Shown piece after piece: positions 16,603-26,630 of a DNA stretch of 57,113 bases; positions within the stretch are counted from its first letter, which is position 1, and every line of letters begins with the position of its first letter. Location of the stretch: positions 1-57,113 of the forward strand of contig NZ_JAHKJW010000052.1 of assembly GCF_019710745.1 (NCBI RefSeq), written 5' to 3'. The position numbers were made by a program, and so were the translations under genes. Under the pieces are notes generated by a model. The model worked only from the letters and a program-made list of their open reading frames with translations, made no database searches and had not been told where the DNA came from. The DNA is from Streptomyces beigongshangae (lineage in GTDB: Bacteria; Actinomycetota; Actinomycetes; Streptomycetales; Streptomycetaceae).

Positions 16603-18510
16603 CTACGGCGTGTGGATCGTCGGACGGGGTGCCGTCGCCATTCCGTTGCCCATGTGGAAGCTCGGGTGCGGGGGCTGGTTGTACGCGGTGTTCTGCCACG
16701 CGATGCCCGTGCGGTACATCGTGTCGTGGAGCAGGGTGGTGATCCTCGTGGTCGTCTCGGCCGGGGTCGAGTAGACGCGCAGGGCCCTGTTGTCGGTGGT
16801 CGCCCAGACCACCTCCTCGCGCCAGTCGCCGAAGAGGTCGCCCGAGAGGGCCGGGGTCGCCTTGGTGCCGTTGTTGGAGTGGACCGACGCCCCCGTCAGC
16901 AGGCGGGTGTCGGACGACGTGCCGTACTTGTCGATGTGGGTGCCGTCGAGGAGTTCCCGGGTGGTGTCCCCGTCCCACCAGGACAGGAAGTTGGCGGAGG
17001 ACGGCTTGCGGCCCTTGGTGGCGCCCGCCTCGTCGCGGACGGCGGTGTCGGAGGAGGACCAGACCTCCGCGCCGTCGTTGCCCGCGTGGATGTCCCCGGC
17101 CACTCCCCTGCCGTTGTCGCAGCAGGCGGCGAGCTTCCAGCGGACCGCGCCGTCGGACGGGTCGATGTACAGCTCGGCGGGCTGGGAGGTGGACTCGGAG
17201 ACCTTGAAGTACTCCAGGCCGGGCGTTCCCGGGTCGAGGTCGCCGAGGTGCTGGGCGTCGCCGTGCCCGGTCCTCGTGGTCCACAGGCCGCTGCCGTTGT
17301 CGTCGACGGCCATCGAACCGTAGACGATCTCGTCCTTGCCGTCGTCGTCGACGTCCCCGACGGAGAGGCTGTGCGAGCCCTGGCCGTCGAAGCCCCTGCC
17401 GGTGTTGGTGGAGGAGTCGGTGTCGAAGGTCCAGCGCCGGGTGAACGCCCCGTTCCGCCAGTCCCAGGCCGCGATCACCGAGCGCGTGTAGTAGCCGCGC
17501 GCCATGATCAGCGAGGGCCGGGCGCCGTCCAGGTAGGCGGTGCCGGCCAGGAACCGGTCCACGCGGTTGCCGTAGGAATCGCCCCACGAGGAGACCGTGC
17601 CGCGCGCCGGGACGTAGTCCACGGTCCCCATCGCCCGGCCCGTCTGCCCGTTGAACATGGTCAGGTACTCGGGCCCGGTCAGGACGTACCCGCTGGAGTT
17701 GCGGTGGTCGGCGGAGGGGCTGCCGATGACCGCGCCCGTCCCGTCCACCGTGGCGTCGGCGGTCTTCGCGGCCACCTCGGCCCTGCCGTCGCCGTCGTAG
17801 TCGTACACCTGGAACTGCGTGTAGTGCGCGCCCGAGCGGATGTTGCGCCCGAGGTCGACGCGCCACAGCCGGGTGCCGTCGAGCCTGATCCCGTCGATGA
17901 TCGTGTTGCCGGTGTAGCCGGACTGGGAGTTGTCCTTGGCGTTGGTGGGCTGCCACTTCAGGACGAAGTCGAGCGCGCCGTCACCGTCCAGGTCGCCGAC
18001 CGAGGCGTCGTTCGCCTCGTAGGTGTACGCCACGCCGTCCGGGGTCGTCCCGCCGGCGGGCGGGCTGATGGGAATGTCCTTGTACCCGGTGCGGAACTGG
18101 ATCGCGTGCACGGAGTCGCCCTGCTCGACGCCGCCGACGACCGCGCGGACCGTGTAGTCGGCCTGGGCGGGCGCGCCCGCGTGGAAGTAGTTCGTCGAGC
18201 CGCTGACCGGGGTCGCGTTGACCTTCGCACCGGCCCGGTAGACGTTGAACGACACGTCGTTCGGGTCGGTGCCGAGCCAGCGCCAGCCGACCAGGTTGCC
18301 CGCGTCCGTGTGGACGCTGACGACACCCCGGTCGAGTCTCTCCGCCTGGCGCGCGGTCGCGGCCCGCGCCGGTGCCGCGGTGAGCGTGGTCAGTCCGGCG
18401 GCGGCGAGGGCGGCGGCCAGTACGGCCGAGAGGAGGGGGCAGGGACGGGAGTGGGGGCGGGGGCGGGGGCGGGGGCGGTTCATGCTGCGTCTGCGGTGCG
18501 GGTGCTGCAC
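16603..18510 (-). CDS. Secreted PL11 rhamnogalacturonan endolyase
   Basis: 635 aa. It cuts the rhamnogalacturonan-I backbone of pectin by beta-elimination. The GTG at 18510 is chosen because GGGAGGT lies 7 bp upstream; an internal ATG at 18483 lacks one. The N-terminus has an Arg-Pro repeat (coded by GGGGGC repeats at about 18448-18478), then a signal h-region (LLSAVLAAALAAAGL, cleavage after APARA). The eight-bladed PL11 propeller shows FG-GAP-like calcium loops: DLDGDGALDF, DYDGDGRAEVAAKTADA, DVDDDGKDEIVYG. The LVGWRWLGTDP start and the C-terminal GIAWQNTAYNQPPHPSFHMG are family marks. There is no carbohydrate-binding module. It completes a cell-wall-degrading island with GH6, GH48 and GH74. 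Confidence 0.92.
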   Translation of the reverse strand: MQHPHRRRSMNRPRPRPRPHSRPCPLLSAVLAAALAAAGLTTLTAAPARAATARQAERLDRGVVSVHTDAGNLVGWRWLGTDPNDVSFNVYRAGAKVNATPVSGSTNYFHAGAPAQADYTVRAVVGGVEQGDSVHAIQFRTGYKDIPISPPAGGTTPDGVAYTYEANDASVGDLDGDGALDFVLKWQPTNAKDNSQSGYTGNTIIDGIRLDGTRLWRVDLGRNIRSGAHYTQFQVYDYDGDGRAEVAAKTADATVDGTGAVIGSPSADHRNSSGYVLTGPEYLTMFNGQTGRAMGTVDYVPARGTVSSWGDSYGNRVDRFLAGTAYLDGARPSLIMARGYYTRSVIAAWDWRNGAFTRRWTFDTDSSTNTGRGFDGQGSHSLSVGDVDDDGKDEIVYGSMAVDDNGSGLWTTRTGHGDAQHLGDLDPGTPGLEYFKVSESTSQPAELYIDPSDGAVRWKLAACCDNGRGVAGDIHAGNDGAEVWSSSDTAVRDEAGATKGRKPSSANFLSWWDGDTTRELLDGTHIDKYGTSSDTRLLTGASVHSNNGTKATPALSGDLFGDWREEVVWATTDNRALRVYSTPAETTTRITTLLHDTMYRTGIAWQNTAYNQPPHPSFHMGNGMATAPRPTIHTP

Positions 18511-18604
18511 GGGGGTACCTCCCTGGGGGGCAGACGGGTTCTGCCACCTCAGTCGCCGCCGCCCGCACGGGAGTTGCCGCCGCACCGGGACGGTGTCCCG
18601 CGGC

Positions 18605-19378
18605 TCACGGCCCGCCGGGAGCAGGCGTTGCCCGTGGGCGCTCCTGCGGGCGTTCCGGCTTCCGGAACGCCCGCAGGGCGAACTCCGGTTCCGCGCGCGG
18701 GACGTGCTGGTCCGGGAGCTGTTCCAGACGGGCCGCGAGCCGCTCGGTGAGGGGTGCGCCGGGCGGCAGCAGGGTGTACCAGCCGCGCCGCACGTCGGCC
18801 GCGGTCCGCGCCGGGGCCCGCCCCTGGCCGCGGCCGCGGAAGCCCGACCGTCCGGCAGGCAGCAGCGCGTGCCGGCCGGCGTACGAGGCCACCAGGCCGG
18901 AGCCGTCACGGGCGGCGCGCCGGGGACGCGGTGCCAGCACGGCGTCGACGTCACTGCCCACGTCGTGCGAGGCGGCCTTGTCCACGGTCGTGACGAAGAC
19001 ACCGCCGGGGCGCAGCACCCGGGCCGCCTCGGCGACCACCCGCTCCGCGTCGTCCAGCAGGTGCAGCAGCCAGATCGCCGTCACGGCGTCGAACGACGCG
19101 TCCGGGAAGGGGAGCCGGCGGCCGTCGGCCAGCACGACCCGGCCCGGCAGCCGCCCGGCGGCCCGCCGCAGCATGCCGCACGCCGCGTCGGCGCCCGTCA
19201 CGCCGAGACCGGCCGCCGCGAACCGGCGGGTCACGATGCCGGTGCCGCAGGCGACGTCCAGGAGCGTGGCCGCACCCGCGGGGACCAGCCCGAGCACGGC
19301 GGCCGCGGCCGCCGCGGCACGGGGTTCACCGCCCCGGGAGTCGTCGTACCGCTCGGCCTCCTCGTCGTAGTCGAACAC
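18605..19378 (-). CDS. Class I SAM-dependent methyltransferase
   Basis: 257 aa. Methyltransf_11/25-type Rossmann fold: motif I LLDVACGTGIVTRRFAAAG (about 39-57), acidic end of beta-2 (GVTGADAACGML), motif III LPFPDASFDAVTAIWLLHLL and VLRPGGVFVTTVDK. The C-terminal third is Arg/Pro-rich and not conserved. The substrate is unknown; such proteins in Streptomyces are often of the UbiE/small-molecule type. It starts 8 bp after the pterin dehydratase stop, so the two are co-transcribed. Confidence 0.85.
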   Translation of the reverse strand: MFDYDEEAERYDDSRGGEPRAAAAAAAVLGLVPAGAATLLDVACGTGIVTRRFAAAGLGVTGADAACGMLRRAAGRLPGRVVLADGRRLPFPDASFDAVTAIWLLHLLDDAERVVAEAARVLRPGGVFVTTVDKAASHDVGSDVDAVLAPRPRRAARDGSGLVASYAGRHALLPAGRSGFRGRGQGRAPARTAADVRRGWYTLLPPGAPLTERLAARLEQLPDQHVPRAEPEFALRAFRKPERPQERPRATPAPGGP

Positions 19379-19386
19379 CGGCGTGC

Positions 19387-19692
19387 TCAGCCGGCGCCGT
19401 GACCGGCGGCGAGCTGCTCGACCCGGCCGGCCAGTTCGAAGTCCTTCTCGGTGACGGCGCCGCCCGCGCTATGCGTGTGCACGGCCAGGACGACGGTGCG
19501 GTGGCCGAGGGTGAGGTCGGAGTGGTGGTCCAGCTCCTCCTGCACGCGGGCGATGTGCACGACCAGCGCGGCGGCGGCGAAGTGCGAGTCCAGCCGGTAG
19601 GAGCGGGTGATCCTGTCTCCGTCCAGGGACCAGCCGGGCAGTTCCGCGAGCCGGTCCTCGACGTCCTTCTGCGACAGCGGTTCCAGGGGCAT
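19387..19692 (-). CDS. 4a-hydroxytetrahydrobiopterin dehydratase (PCD/DCoH)
   Basis: 101 aa, family length. It dehydrates pterin-4a-carbinolamine and so recycles the tetrahydropterin cofactor. The motif ELDHHSDLTLGHRTVVLAVHTHSAGGAVTEKDFELA contains the conserved active-site His pair and the T/S-HxxGGLT-like loop (here THSAGGAVTEKD). Usual partner enzymes such as phenylalanine hydroxylase are not next to it. Only a methyltransferase gene follows, 8 bp downstream. Confidence 0.9.
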   Translation of the reverse strand: MPLEPLSQKDVEDRLAELPGWSLDGDRITRSYRLDSHFAAAALVVHIARVQEELDHHSDLTLGHRTVVLAVHTHSAGGAVTEKDFELAGRVEQLAAGHGAG

Positions 19693-19880
19693 GACCCCGC
19701 TCCTTCCACGATGTCCGGCCAGGGTGTCCGGTTCCGCTCAGCGTGCCACAGTCCGGCCCTCCCGTCCCTGGTCGGGCGCGCGCCCGGCGGGCGGCGGGGT
19801 CCGCCCCCGGCGAGTGGGCCGGGCCGCTGCTGCGCGAGCGGCGCCGGGTGAGTCGGCCGGAGCCGGAGGGTAATGGTGAT

Positions 19881-19895
19881 CACTTGGATCAAGTG
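19881..19895. promoter_or_regulatory. Palindrome CACTT-GGATC-AAGTG upstream of the DUF5753 regulator
   Basis: 5-bp arms around a 5-nt centre, about 70 bp before the regulator's start codon. A possible operator. Confidence 0.35.
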
Positions 19896-19918
19896 CGGGG
19901 ATCCGGTGAGGCTTTCAT

Positions 19919-19938
19919 GAGAACGTGGCACACTTCTC
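19919..19938. promoter_or_regulatory. Inverted repeat GAGAA-N10-TTCTC at the regulator start
   Basis: It lies 27 bp upstream of the GTG at 19966 and could be an autoregulatory site of the XRE protein, whose family typically binds half-sites one helical turn apart. Confidence 0.4.
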
Positions 19939-19965
19939 GCCATGCACGGCCAGGGGAGGCGCGGT

Positions 19966-20829
19966 GTGAGTGAAAGACGTCCTGCGCCGACCGTGGGGCA
20001 GGTGGTGCTGGGCAGACGGCTCCAGGAGCTGCGCGAGTCGTCCGGCCTGAAGCGCGACGACGCCGCACGGATCCTGCGGGTCACGGGCGCGACCGTCCGG
20101 CGGATGGAGATGGCCGAGGTCGCGCTGAAGATCCCGTACGTCCAGGTCCTGCTGTCGGTGTACGGGGTGCCCGACGACGAGATCGCGGCGTTCGTCCGGC
20201 TGGTCGAGGAGGCGAACCAGCCCGGCTGGTGGCAGCGCTTCCACGACGTGCTGCCGGACTGGTTCAGCCTCTATGTGAGCCTGGAGGGCGCGGCGTCGGT
20301 CATCCGGTCCTACGAGCCCCACTTCGTGCCCGGGCTGCTGCAGACCGAGGACTACGCCCGTGCGGTCCTGGAGGCGGGCACGGTCGGGCAGACGGGGCCG
20401 GAGGAGATCGAGCGCCATGTGTCGCTGCGGATGGCCCGCCAGGAACTGCTGGCCGGCGACCGTCCGCCCCATCTCTGGGTGATCATGGAGGAAACGGTCC
20501 TGCAACGGCCGGTCAGCATGCGTTCCGAGGTGATGGCGGACCAGCTGGACCGCCTCCTGGAGACCGTCGACAACGACCACATCACGCTGCAGATCGCGGA
20601 GTTCGCCTCCGGCCCGCACCCGGGGACGTACGCGCCCTTCGTGCTGTTCCGTTTCGCGGAGCCCGAGCTGCCGGACATGGTCTACACCGAGTATCTGACC
20701 GGGGCGCTCTACCTGGACTCCCGCAAGGAGGTGGGCGCGCACCTGGAGGTGCTGGACCACATGGCGACCGGGGCGGCCTCCGCCCAGCGCACCAGGGAGA
20801 TGATCCTGGAGCGCCGGGCGGACTTCTGA
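19966..20829 (+). CDS. XRE-family helix-turn-helix regulator with DUF5753 domain
   Basis: 287 aa. The GTG at 19966 is preceded by GGGGAGG with a 6-bp gap, better than the upstream ATG at 19942. HTH about residues 14-70 (LGRRLQELRESSGLKRDDAARILRVTGATVRRMEMAE); DUF5753 about 100-275 with its start marks (LYVSLEGAASVIRSYEPHFVPGLLQTEDYARAV). Such regulators are present in dozens of copies in Streptomyces. They usually sit next to a small DUF397 gene, and often an ATPase gene, in pairs that affect development. No DUF397 gene is present on either side here; dnaK follows convergently. Confidence 0.9.
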   Translation: MSERRPAPTVGQVVLGRRLQELRESSGLKRDDAARILRVTGATVRRMEMAEVALKIPYVQVLLSVYGVPDDEIAAFVRLVEEANQPGWWQRFHDVLPDWFSLYVSLEGAASVIRSYEPHFVPGLLQTEDYARAVLEAGTVGQTGPEEIERHVSLRMARQELLAGDRPPHLWVIMEETVLQRPVSMRSEVMADQLDRLLETVDNDHITLQIAEFASGPHPGTYAPFVLFRFAEPELPDMVYTEYLTGALYLDSRKEVGAHLEVLDHMATGAASAQRTREMILERRADF

Positions 20830-20906
20830 GCGGAGCGCGGGGTCCCGCGGCCCGCGGGGCGGGTGCGGCTCAGGCGGGGCCGGGCCGGCTCGGCGTCCGG
20901 ACCGGC

Positions 20907-22874
<1,968 letters not shown>

Positions 22875-22921
22875 GTCCGTCCCCTTCCACCCGGGCCTGC
22901 TCGTGTCCCTTCCTGTGTTCC

Positions 22922-22951
22922 ATCACAAAACTTGAGTGCCTCCCTGTCAAT
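22922..22951 (-). promoter_or_regulatory. dnaK promoter overlapping a partial HAIR (HspR) site
   Basis: Read on the minus strand, TTGACA (22950-22945), 17 bp, TGTGAT (22927-22922). On the plus strand CTTGAGT (22931-22937), 7 bp, TGTCAAT matches HAIR (CTTGAGT-N7-ACTCAAG) in 7/7 plus 4/7 bases, and its centre lies inside the -35/-10 spacer. Confidence 0.65.
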
Positions 22952-22983
22952 GGGGCATCTGCCCCGTACCGCACCGGACATGA

Positions 22984-23018
22984 CGATGCCGCGCCCCCTT
23001 TCCGGGGACGCGGCATCG
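22984..23018 (-). terminator. Terminator of the OsmC gene
   Basis: CGATGCCGCG-CCCC and GGGG-A-CGCGGCATCG form a 14-bp stem with one bulged base, 17 bp after the OsmC stop on the minus strand. Confidence 0.7.
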
Positions 23019-23034
23019 GCGGGAGGACGGGCCG

Positions 23035-23460
23035 TCAGGCGAGCTTCGCCGTGAGCGTGATCGTCGTGCCCGTCAGCGCCTGGCTGACCGGGCAGTTCTT
23101 CTTGGCGTCCTCGGCGGCGGCGGTGAAGGCGGCGTCGTCGAGGCCCGGCACGGTGCCCTCCACCGTGAGGTGGATGCCCGTGATGCCCTCACCCGGCTGG
23201 AACGTGACGTCCGCGGAGGTGGTGAGCTTGGTGGGCGGGGTGCCCGCACCGGCGAGGCCGTGCGAGAGCGCCATGGAGAAGCAGCTGGAGTGGGCGGCGG
23301 CGATCAGCTCCTCGGGGCTGGTCTTCCCGTTCGCCTGCTCGGCGCGCGACGGCCACGACACCGGCTGCTCGCCGATGCCGGAGGAGTCGAAGGTGACGAC
23401 TCCGTTGCCCTCCAGCAGGTTCCCTTCCCAGACGGTGTGCGCGGAGCGCGTTGTTGCCAC
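23035..23460 (-). CDS. OsmC-family peroxiredoxin (organic hydroperoxide resistance)
   Basis: 141 aa, full length for OsmC. It reduces organic hydroperoxides with two Cys residues; both are present, in HSSCFSMALS (about 60) and KKNCPVSQAL (about 124). The N-terminal TTRSAHTVWEGNLLEGNG is typical of OsmC and less so of Ohr. The gene is single, between a REP-type repeat and dnaK. In Streptomyces, OsmC homologues belong to osmotic or oxidative stress regulons, which would fit the other stress genes of the window. Confidence 0.93.
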   Translation of the reverse strand: MATTRSAHTVWEGNLLEGNGVVTFDSSGIGEQPVSWPSRAEQANGKTSPEELIAAAHSSCFSMALSHGLAGAGTPPTKLTTSADVTFQPGEGITGIHLTVEGTVPGLDDAAFTAAAEDAKKNCPVSQALTGTTITLTAKLA

Positions 23461-23592
23461 GATGATTCCCTTTCGACGAGGTCCCGGTTCCGGGTCCGTA
23501 GCACTATCCGATCACACTCGGGCCCGGCATACGCGAAAGACCGGCACCCGCACGGTGAACTACGGGGTGCAACCCCGTGGAACAGGGGGCGC

Positions 23593-23620
23593 CGCCCCTC
23601 CAGGGGCGCGGGGAACCGCG
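23593..23620. repeat. REP-like repeat copy 3 (right half)
   Basis: CGCCCCT-CC-AGGGGCG followed by CGGGGAACCGCG: the central hairpin and right arm of the repeat, with the left arm diverged. It lies in the 271-bp gap between the OsmC and phosphatase genes, where I see no gene. Confidence 0.6.
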
Positions 23621-23731
23621 CGGCCGGCCCCGTACGACCGGCGGTTGGCCGACCACGGCAGGTGCCCTGCCGGACTCCCGGACTCCCCGCCCCCCGACTC
23701 CCGACTCCCGAAGAACTCCCGGTCTCCGTGC

Positions 23732-25816
23732 TCAGGCCGCCTGGCGGCCGTCGAGGGCGGCCTCGACCGGTACCTGCGGCCCGTCGCACTCCCGCAGCCA
23801 CCGCCGCAGCACCCGGTGCACCCGCTCGGCGCCGACCAGTTCCTCCCCGTCCCCGACCGGTGCGGAGAACGCGAGCGGCGACATCAGGAAGGGCCGCCCC
23901 TGGGCCCCGCCGAGACCACCGTGCGAGCCGATCTGCTCCTCGAACGCGAGGACCTCGCCCTCCTCGGGGTCGTACCAGGAGTTGACCATGATGTCCGCGA
24001 CGTGCGGGAACGAGTGCGTCCGGCGTACGGCGTCGGCGGCGCCCGGGCCGAAGTCCGCGAGCGGCCCGGGGTTCTCGTCCAGCCGGTCCAGGGGGATCTG
24101 CGCGCCGTGCGCGCCGAGCACGAGGCCGCCGTGCTCCTCGCTGCGCACGAGCACGAATCCGATGCCCGGGTGGTTGGCGAGCGTGGTCAGCAGCGCCGGA
24201 TGCCGGGCGTCTATCTCCTCGCGGCTCATCCGGTGCGGCACGTCGGGGAAGGACACCAGCCCGAGGTTCCCGGAGGCCAGCACCAGGGGCTCCGACGGCG
24301 GACGGGTCGGGTGGTGCTCCTCGCCCCCCTCCTCGACGGGCCTGCGCAGCGCGGCCCGTACGGCGGCCCGCGCCTCGGCGCCGCTGTGCGTGCGCCGCGC
24401 CTTGCGGGGCACGGGCAGCCCGCACCCGGCCCGCACCAGCTCGCCCAGGCCCAGGCCGTAGCGGGCGCGGAACGTCTCGCCGGGACTCTGGCCGTGGTCG
24501 GAGAGCAGGACGAGGCGGTACGGGCGCGGGGCGTGCTCGGCGACCTGCGCGATCAGGGCCAGCGAGCGGTCCAGGCGCTGCAGGACCCTCTCCGCGTCCC
24601 GGCTGCGCGGCCCGGAGTGGTGGGCCACCTCGTCGTACGCGACCAGGTCCGCGTAGACCGCGGCGCGCCCCGCGAGCATGTCCCCGATCACCGCCGCGAC
24701 GACGACGTCCCTCTCGACGACGGTCGCGAAGGCCCGGATGAACGGGTAGAGGCCGCCGCGGCCGACCCGGGGGCGCCGCTTCCCCAGGCGCGCCCGGGTG
24801 GACTCGCCGATCTCGCGGCCGACGTCCGCGACGAAGGACAGGGCGGTGCGGACCGCGTTGGCCGGGTCGGAGAAGTACGCGAAGTAGCCCGCCCGGGAGC
24901 GGTTCTCGCGGCCCCTCCTGGCGGCCACGGAGAGCACCAGGGCCAGCTGGTCGGCGCCGCCGCTGAAGAGGTTGCCGCGGCTCGCGCCGTCCAGGGTGAG
25001 CAGGCCGGCGTCGCCGGTGCGCTCGACGGCCCGGCGCTGCAGTTCCGCGGCGCTGGTGGGCCGGTTGCAGACCACGATCTCCCCGGTGTCCTTCTCGTAC
25101 CAGCGGAAGGCGGGGACGTCGTGGTTGGAGCCGTGCATGATGCCGAGCTGGCTGGCGCCGGTCTGGCTGGACCAGTCGGTGCGCCAGGGAACGAGCCGGT
25201 GGGTGGCGCGGGATCCCGCGCCGTGGCCCAGCCAGGCGGCCACGGTGGGCAGGAGGCCGCGGCCGACCGCGTCCACGAGCACGTCGTGACCGACGCCGTC
25301 GAGCTGGAGGAAGACCGTGCCGGGGGTGGCGAAGGAGCCGGCCGGCGGTGTCTTGCCGCGGCGGCGGTCGGAGAGCCGGTACAGCCTGCGGCGGTAGGCG
25401 TCGTCGTCCCGTACGGCCAGGGCGCCGCCGGTGGCCGAGGCGACCGCCGACATCACCGCGGCCACGACCACGGCGGTCTCCGGGGCGGCCTCGCTCTGTC
25501 CGGAGGGGTCCAGGCGCAGGGCCAGGAGCAGGAGCGAGCCGTTCAGGAAGAAGACGAGCACGCCGAGGACGAGGGCGGGGACGAGGAGCAGGGTGCGGAC
25601 GAGGAGCGGCCACACCAGGGAGGACAGCAGGCCGAAGGCCCCCGCGCCGAGTGCGGCGGTGGCGGCGATGGTCGTGGCGCTGTCGCCGTCGACGGACTGG
25701 AGCCTGAAGTCGGGCAGGATCCCGGCGAGCGCCAGCATGGTGACCGTGGACACCGCCCAGACGGTGACGCTCCGCCAGGCCGCGCTGCCCACCCTCCGCC
25801 ATCGTTGCCCGCCCAC
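23732..25816 (-). CDS. Membrane protein: holin-like segment fused to an alkaline-phosphatase-superfamily domain
   Basis: 694 aa, GTG start with GAGG upstream. Residues about 1-125 hold four hydrophobic helices (SVTVWAVSTVTMLALAGIL, TTIAATAALGAGAFGLLSSLVWPLL, TLLLVPALVLGVLVFFLNGSLL, TAVVVAAVMSAVASATGGALA) like the phage-holin IV/YvlD family. From about 165 on lies a type I phosphodiesterase/phosphatase fold: VFLQLDGVGHDVL (metal-binding Asp), TGASQLGIMHG (nucleophile region Ser/Thr), LVAYDEVAHHSG, LLSDHGQS and IGSHGGLGG carry the expected metal-binding Asp/His residues. It probably acts on phosphoester or lipid-linked substrates at the membrane; the actual substrate is unknown. Confidence 0.8.
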   Translation of the reverse strand: MGGQRWRRVGSAAWRSVTVWAVSTVTMLALAGILPDFRLQSVDGDSATTIAATAALGAGAFGLLSSLVWPLLVRTLLLVPALVLGVLVFFLNGSLLLLALRLDPSGQSEAAPETAVVVAAVMSAVASATGGALAVRDDDAYRRRLYRLSDRRRGKTPPAGSFATPGTVFLQLDGVGHDVLVDAVGRGLLPTVAAWLGHGAGSRATHRLVPWRTDWSSQTGASQLGIMHGSNHDVPAFRWYEKDTGEIVVCNRPTSAAELQRRAVERTGDAGLLTLDGASRGNLFSGGADQLALVLSVAARRGRENRSRAGYFAYFSDPANAVRTALSFVADVGREIGESTRARLGKRRPRVGRGGLYPFIRAFATVVERDVVVAAVIGDMLAGRAAVYADLVAYDEVAHHSGPRSRDAERVLQRLDRSLALIAQVAEHAPRPYRLVLLSDHGQSPGETFRARYGLGLGELVRAGCGLPVPRKARRTHSGAEARAAVRAALRRPVEEGGEEHHPTRPPSEPLVLASGNLGLVSFPDVPHRMSREEIDARHPALLTTLANHPGIGFVLVRSEEHGGLVLGAHGAQIPLDRLDENPGPLADFGPGAADAVRRTHSFPHVADIMVNSWYDPEEGEVLAFEEQIGSHGGLGGAQGRPFLMSPLAFSAPVGDGEELVGAERVHRVLRRWLRECDGPQVPVEAALDGRQAA

Positions 25817-26120
25817 GTCACGCCCGCCTCACGTCCGCACCCGCCTTCGTGCCGGCGGCCTCGGACCCAACCCTGTCATACGCGGCGCGGGGCCTCCGCC
25901 GGCGCACGGGGGCGTGCCGGTGGCTCCGCGGGCCCGCGGGAGGCACACGTACCGGGAGGTCACGCCGGTGTCCTGGGCGGGCCCGGCCGTCCTCGGGCGC
26001 GGCTCGGGGCGTCGGCCCGTGCCGTACGCGTCACCGGGGGCGTCGGCCCGTGCGTACGCGGGGGCGGCGCGGGGCGGTCTCGGGCCGCCGTGGCGCCCGG
26101 CCCGTCGCCGCGCGGAGCGC
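25817..26120. other. 304-bp intergenic region with a direct repeat
   Basis: No gene is seen. It contains a 24/25-bp imperfect direct repeat, GGGCGTCGGCCCGTG(CC)GTACGCG, at 26006-26030 and 26036-26060 (period 30, a 2-base length difference). The promoter of the minus-strand phosphatase gene must lie in its left part, but no clear hexamers stand out. Confidence 0.5.
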
Positions 26121-26546
26121 TCAGCGGCCGTCGTAGCCCGCCGTCGGCATCGACAGCCGCCGGTGGACGTGGGCCTTCATCCGGGCGTCGTAGGCGGGTT
26201 CCGCGTGCCCGACCGTCTCGACGCGCACCCCGCGCCGGGCGCACTCCGCGGTGAACTCGTCCACCGAGGCCAGCGCCCGCTCCAGGACCCGGCGGCTCGG
26301 CGCGACGAACAGATCCACCAGCCCGGCCTCGGCGTCCTCCCAGAGCGCACAGTGGTCGGGCCGCAGCCCCCGCAGGAGCAGCTCCCTGGTGACCACGTAG
26401 CCCTGCTCGGCCGCCCAGCGCGCGCACATGGCGTGCTGGCTGCGCGAATCCACCAGGAAGGGGTCGTCGTCCAGCTCCTCCAACGGCGTCAGACTGGCGA
26501 TCGTCGTCACGCGAAGCATGCCGGAGGCACGGCGTGTGTCTCCCAT
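26121..26546 (-). CDS. Small resolvase-like protein without a recognisable catalytic serine
   Basis: 141 aa. The ATG at 26546 has GGAGG and GGGGAAGG upstream. The layout 'SRSQHAMCARWAAEQGYVV ... LVDLFVAPSRRVLERALASVDEFTAECARRGVRVETV' follows the N-terminal domain of serine recombinases (Q-x-x-x-C-x-x-W-A-x-x-x-G, then the D-L-x-V-x-x-x-D/S-R-L helix and GV-x-x-x-S strand). The nucleophilic Ser and the conserved Arg residues near the N-terminus are missing, as is the DNA-binding domain. It is therefore unlikely to be an active recombinase. Its function is unknown. It is divergent from the MBL hydrolase gene with 84 bp between. Confidence 0.6.
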   Translation of the reverse strand: MGDTRRASGMLRVTTIASLTPLEELDDDPFLVDSRSQHAMCARWAAEQGYVVTRELLLRGLRPDHCALWEDAEAGLVDLFVAPSRRVLERALASVDEFTAECARRGVRVETVGHAEPAYDARMKAHVHRRLSMPTAGYDGR

Positions 26547-26630
26547 GGCCTTCCCCTCACCTCCGGGTATTCGCCGCCGACCATACTCCTGCCCGTAGGC
26601 TCGGGGGAGTCGCGCGAAGGAGGCAAAGGA

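Noticed and set aside
23732..25816. A phage remnant because of the holin-like N-terminus
   Set aside because: No endolysin, integrase or structural phage gene is nearby, and the larger part is a phosphodiesterase domain.
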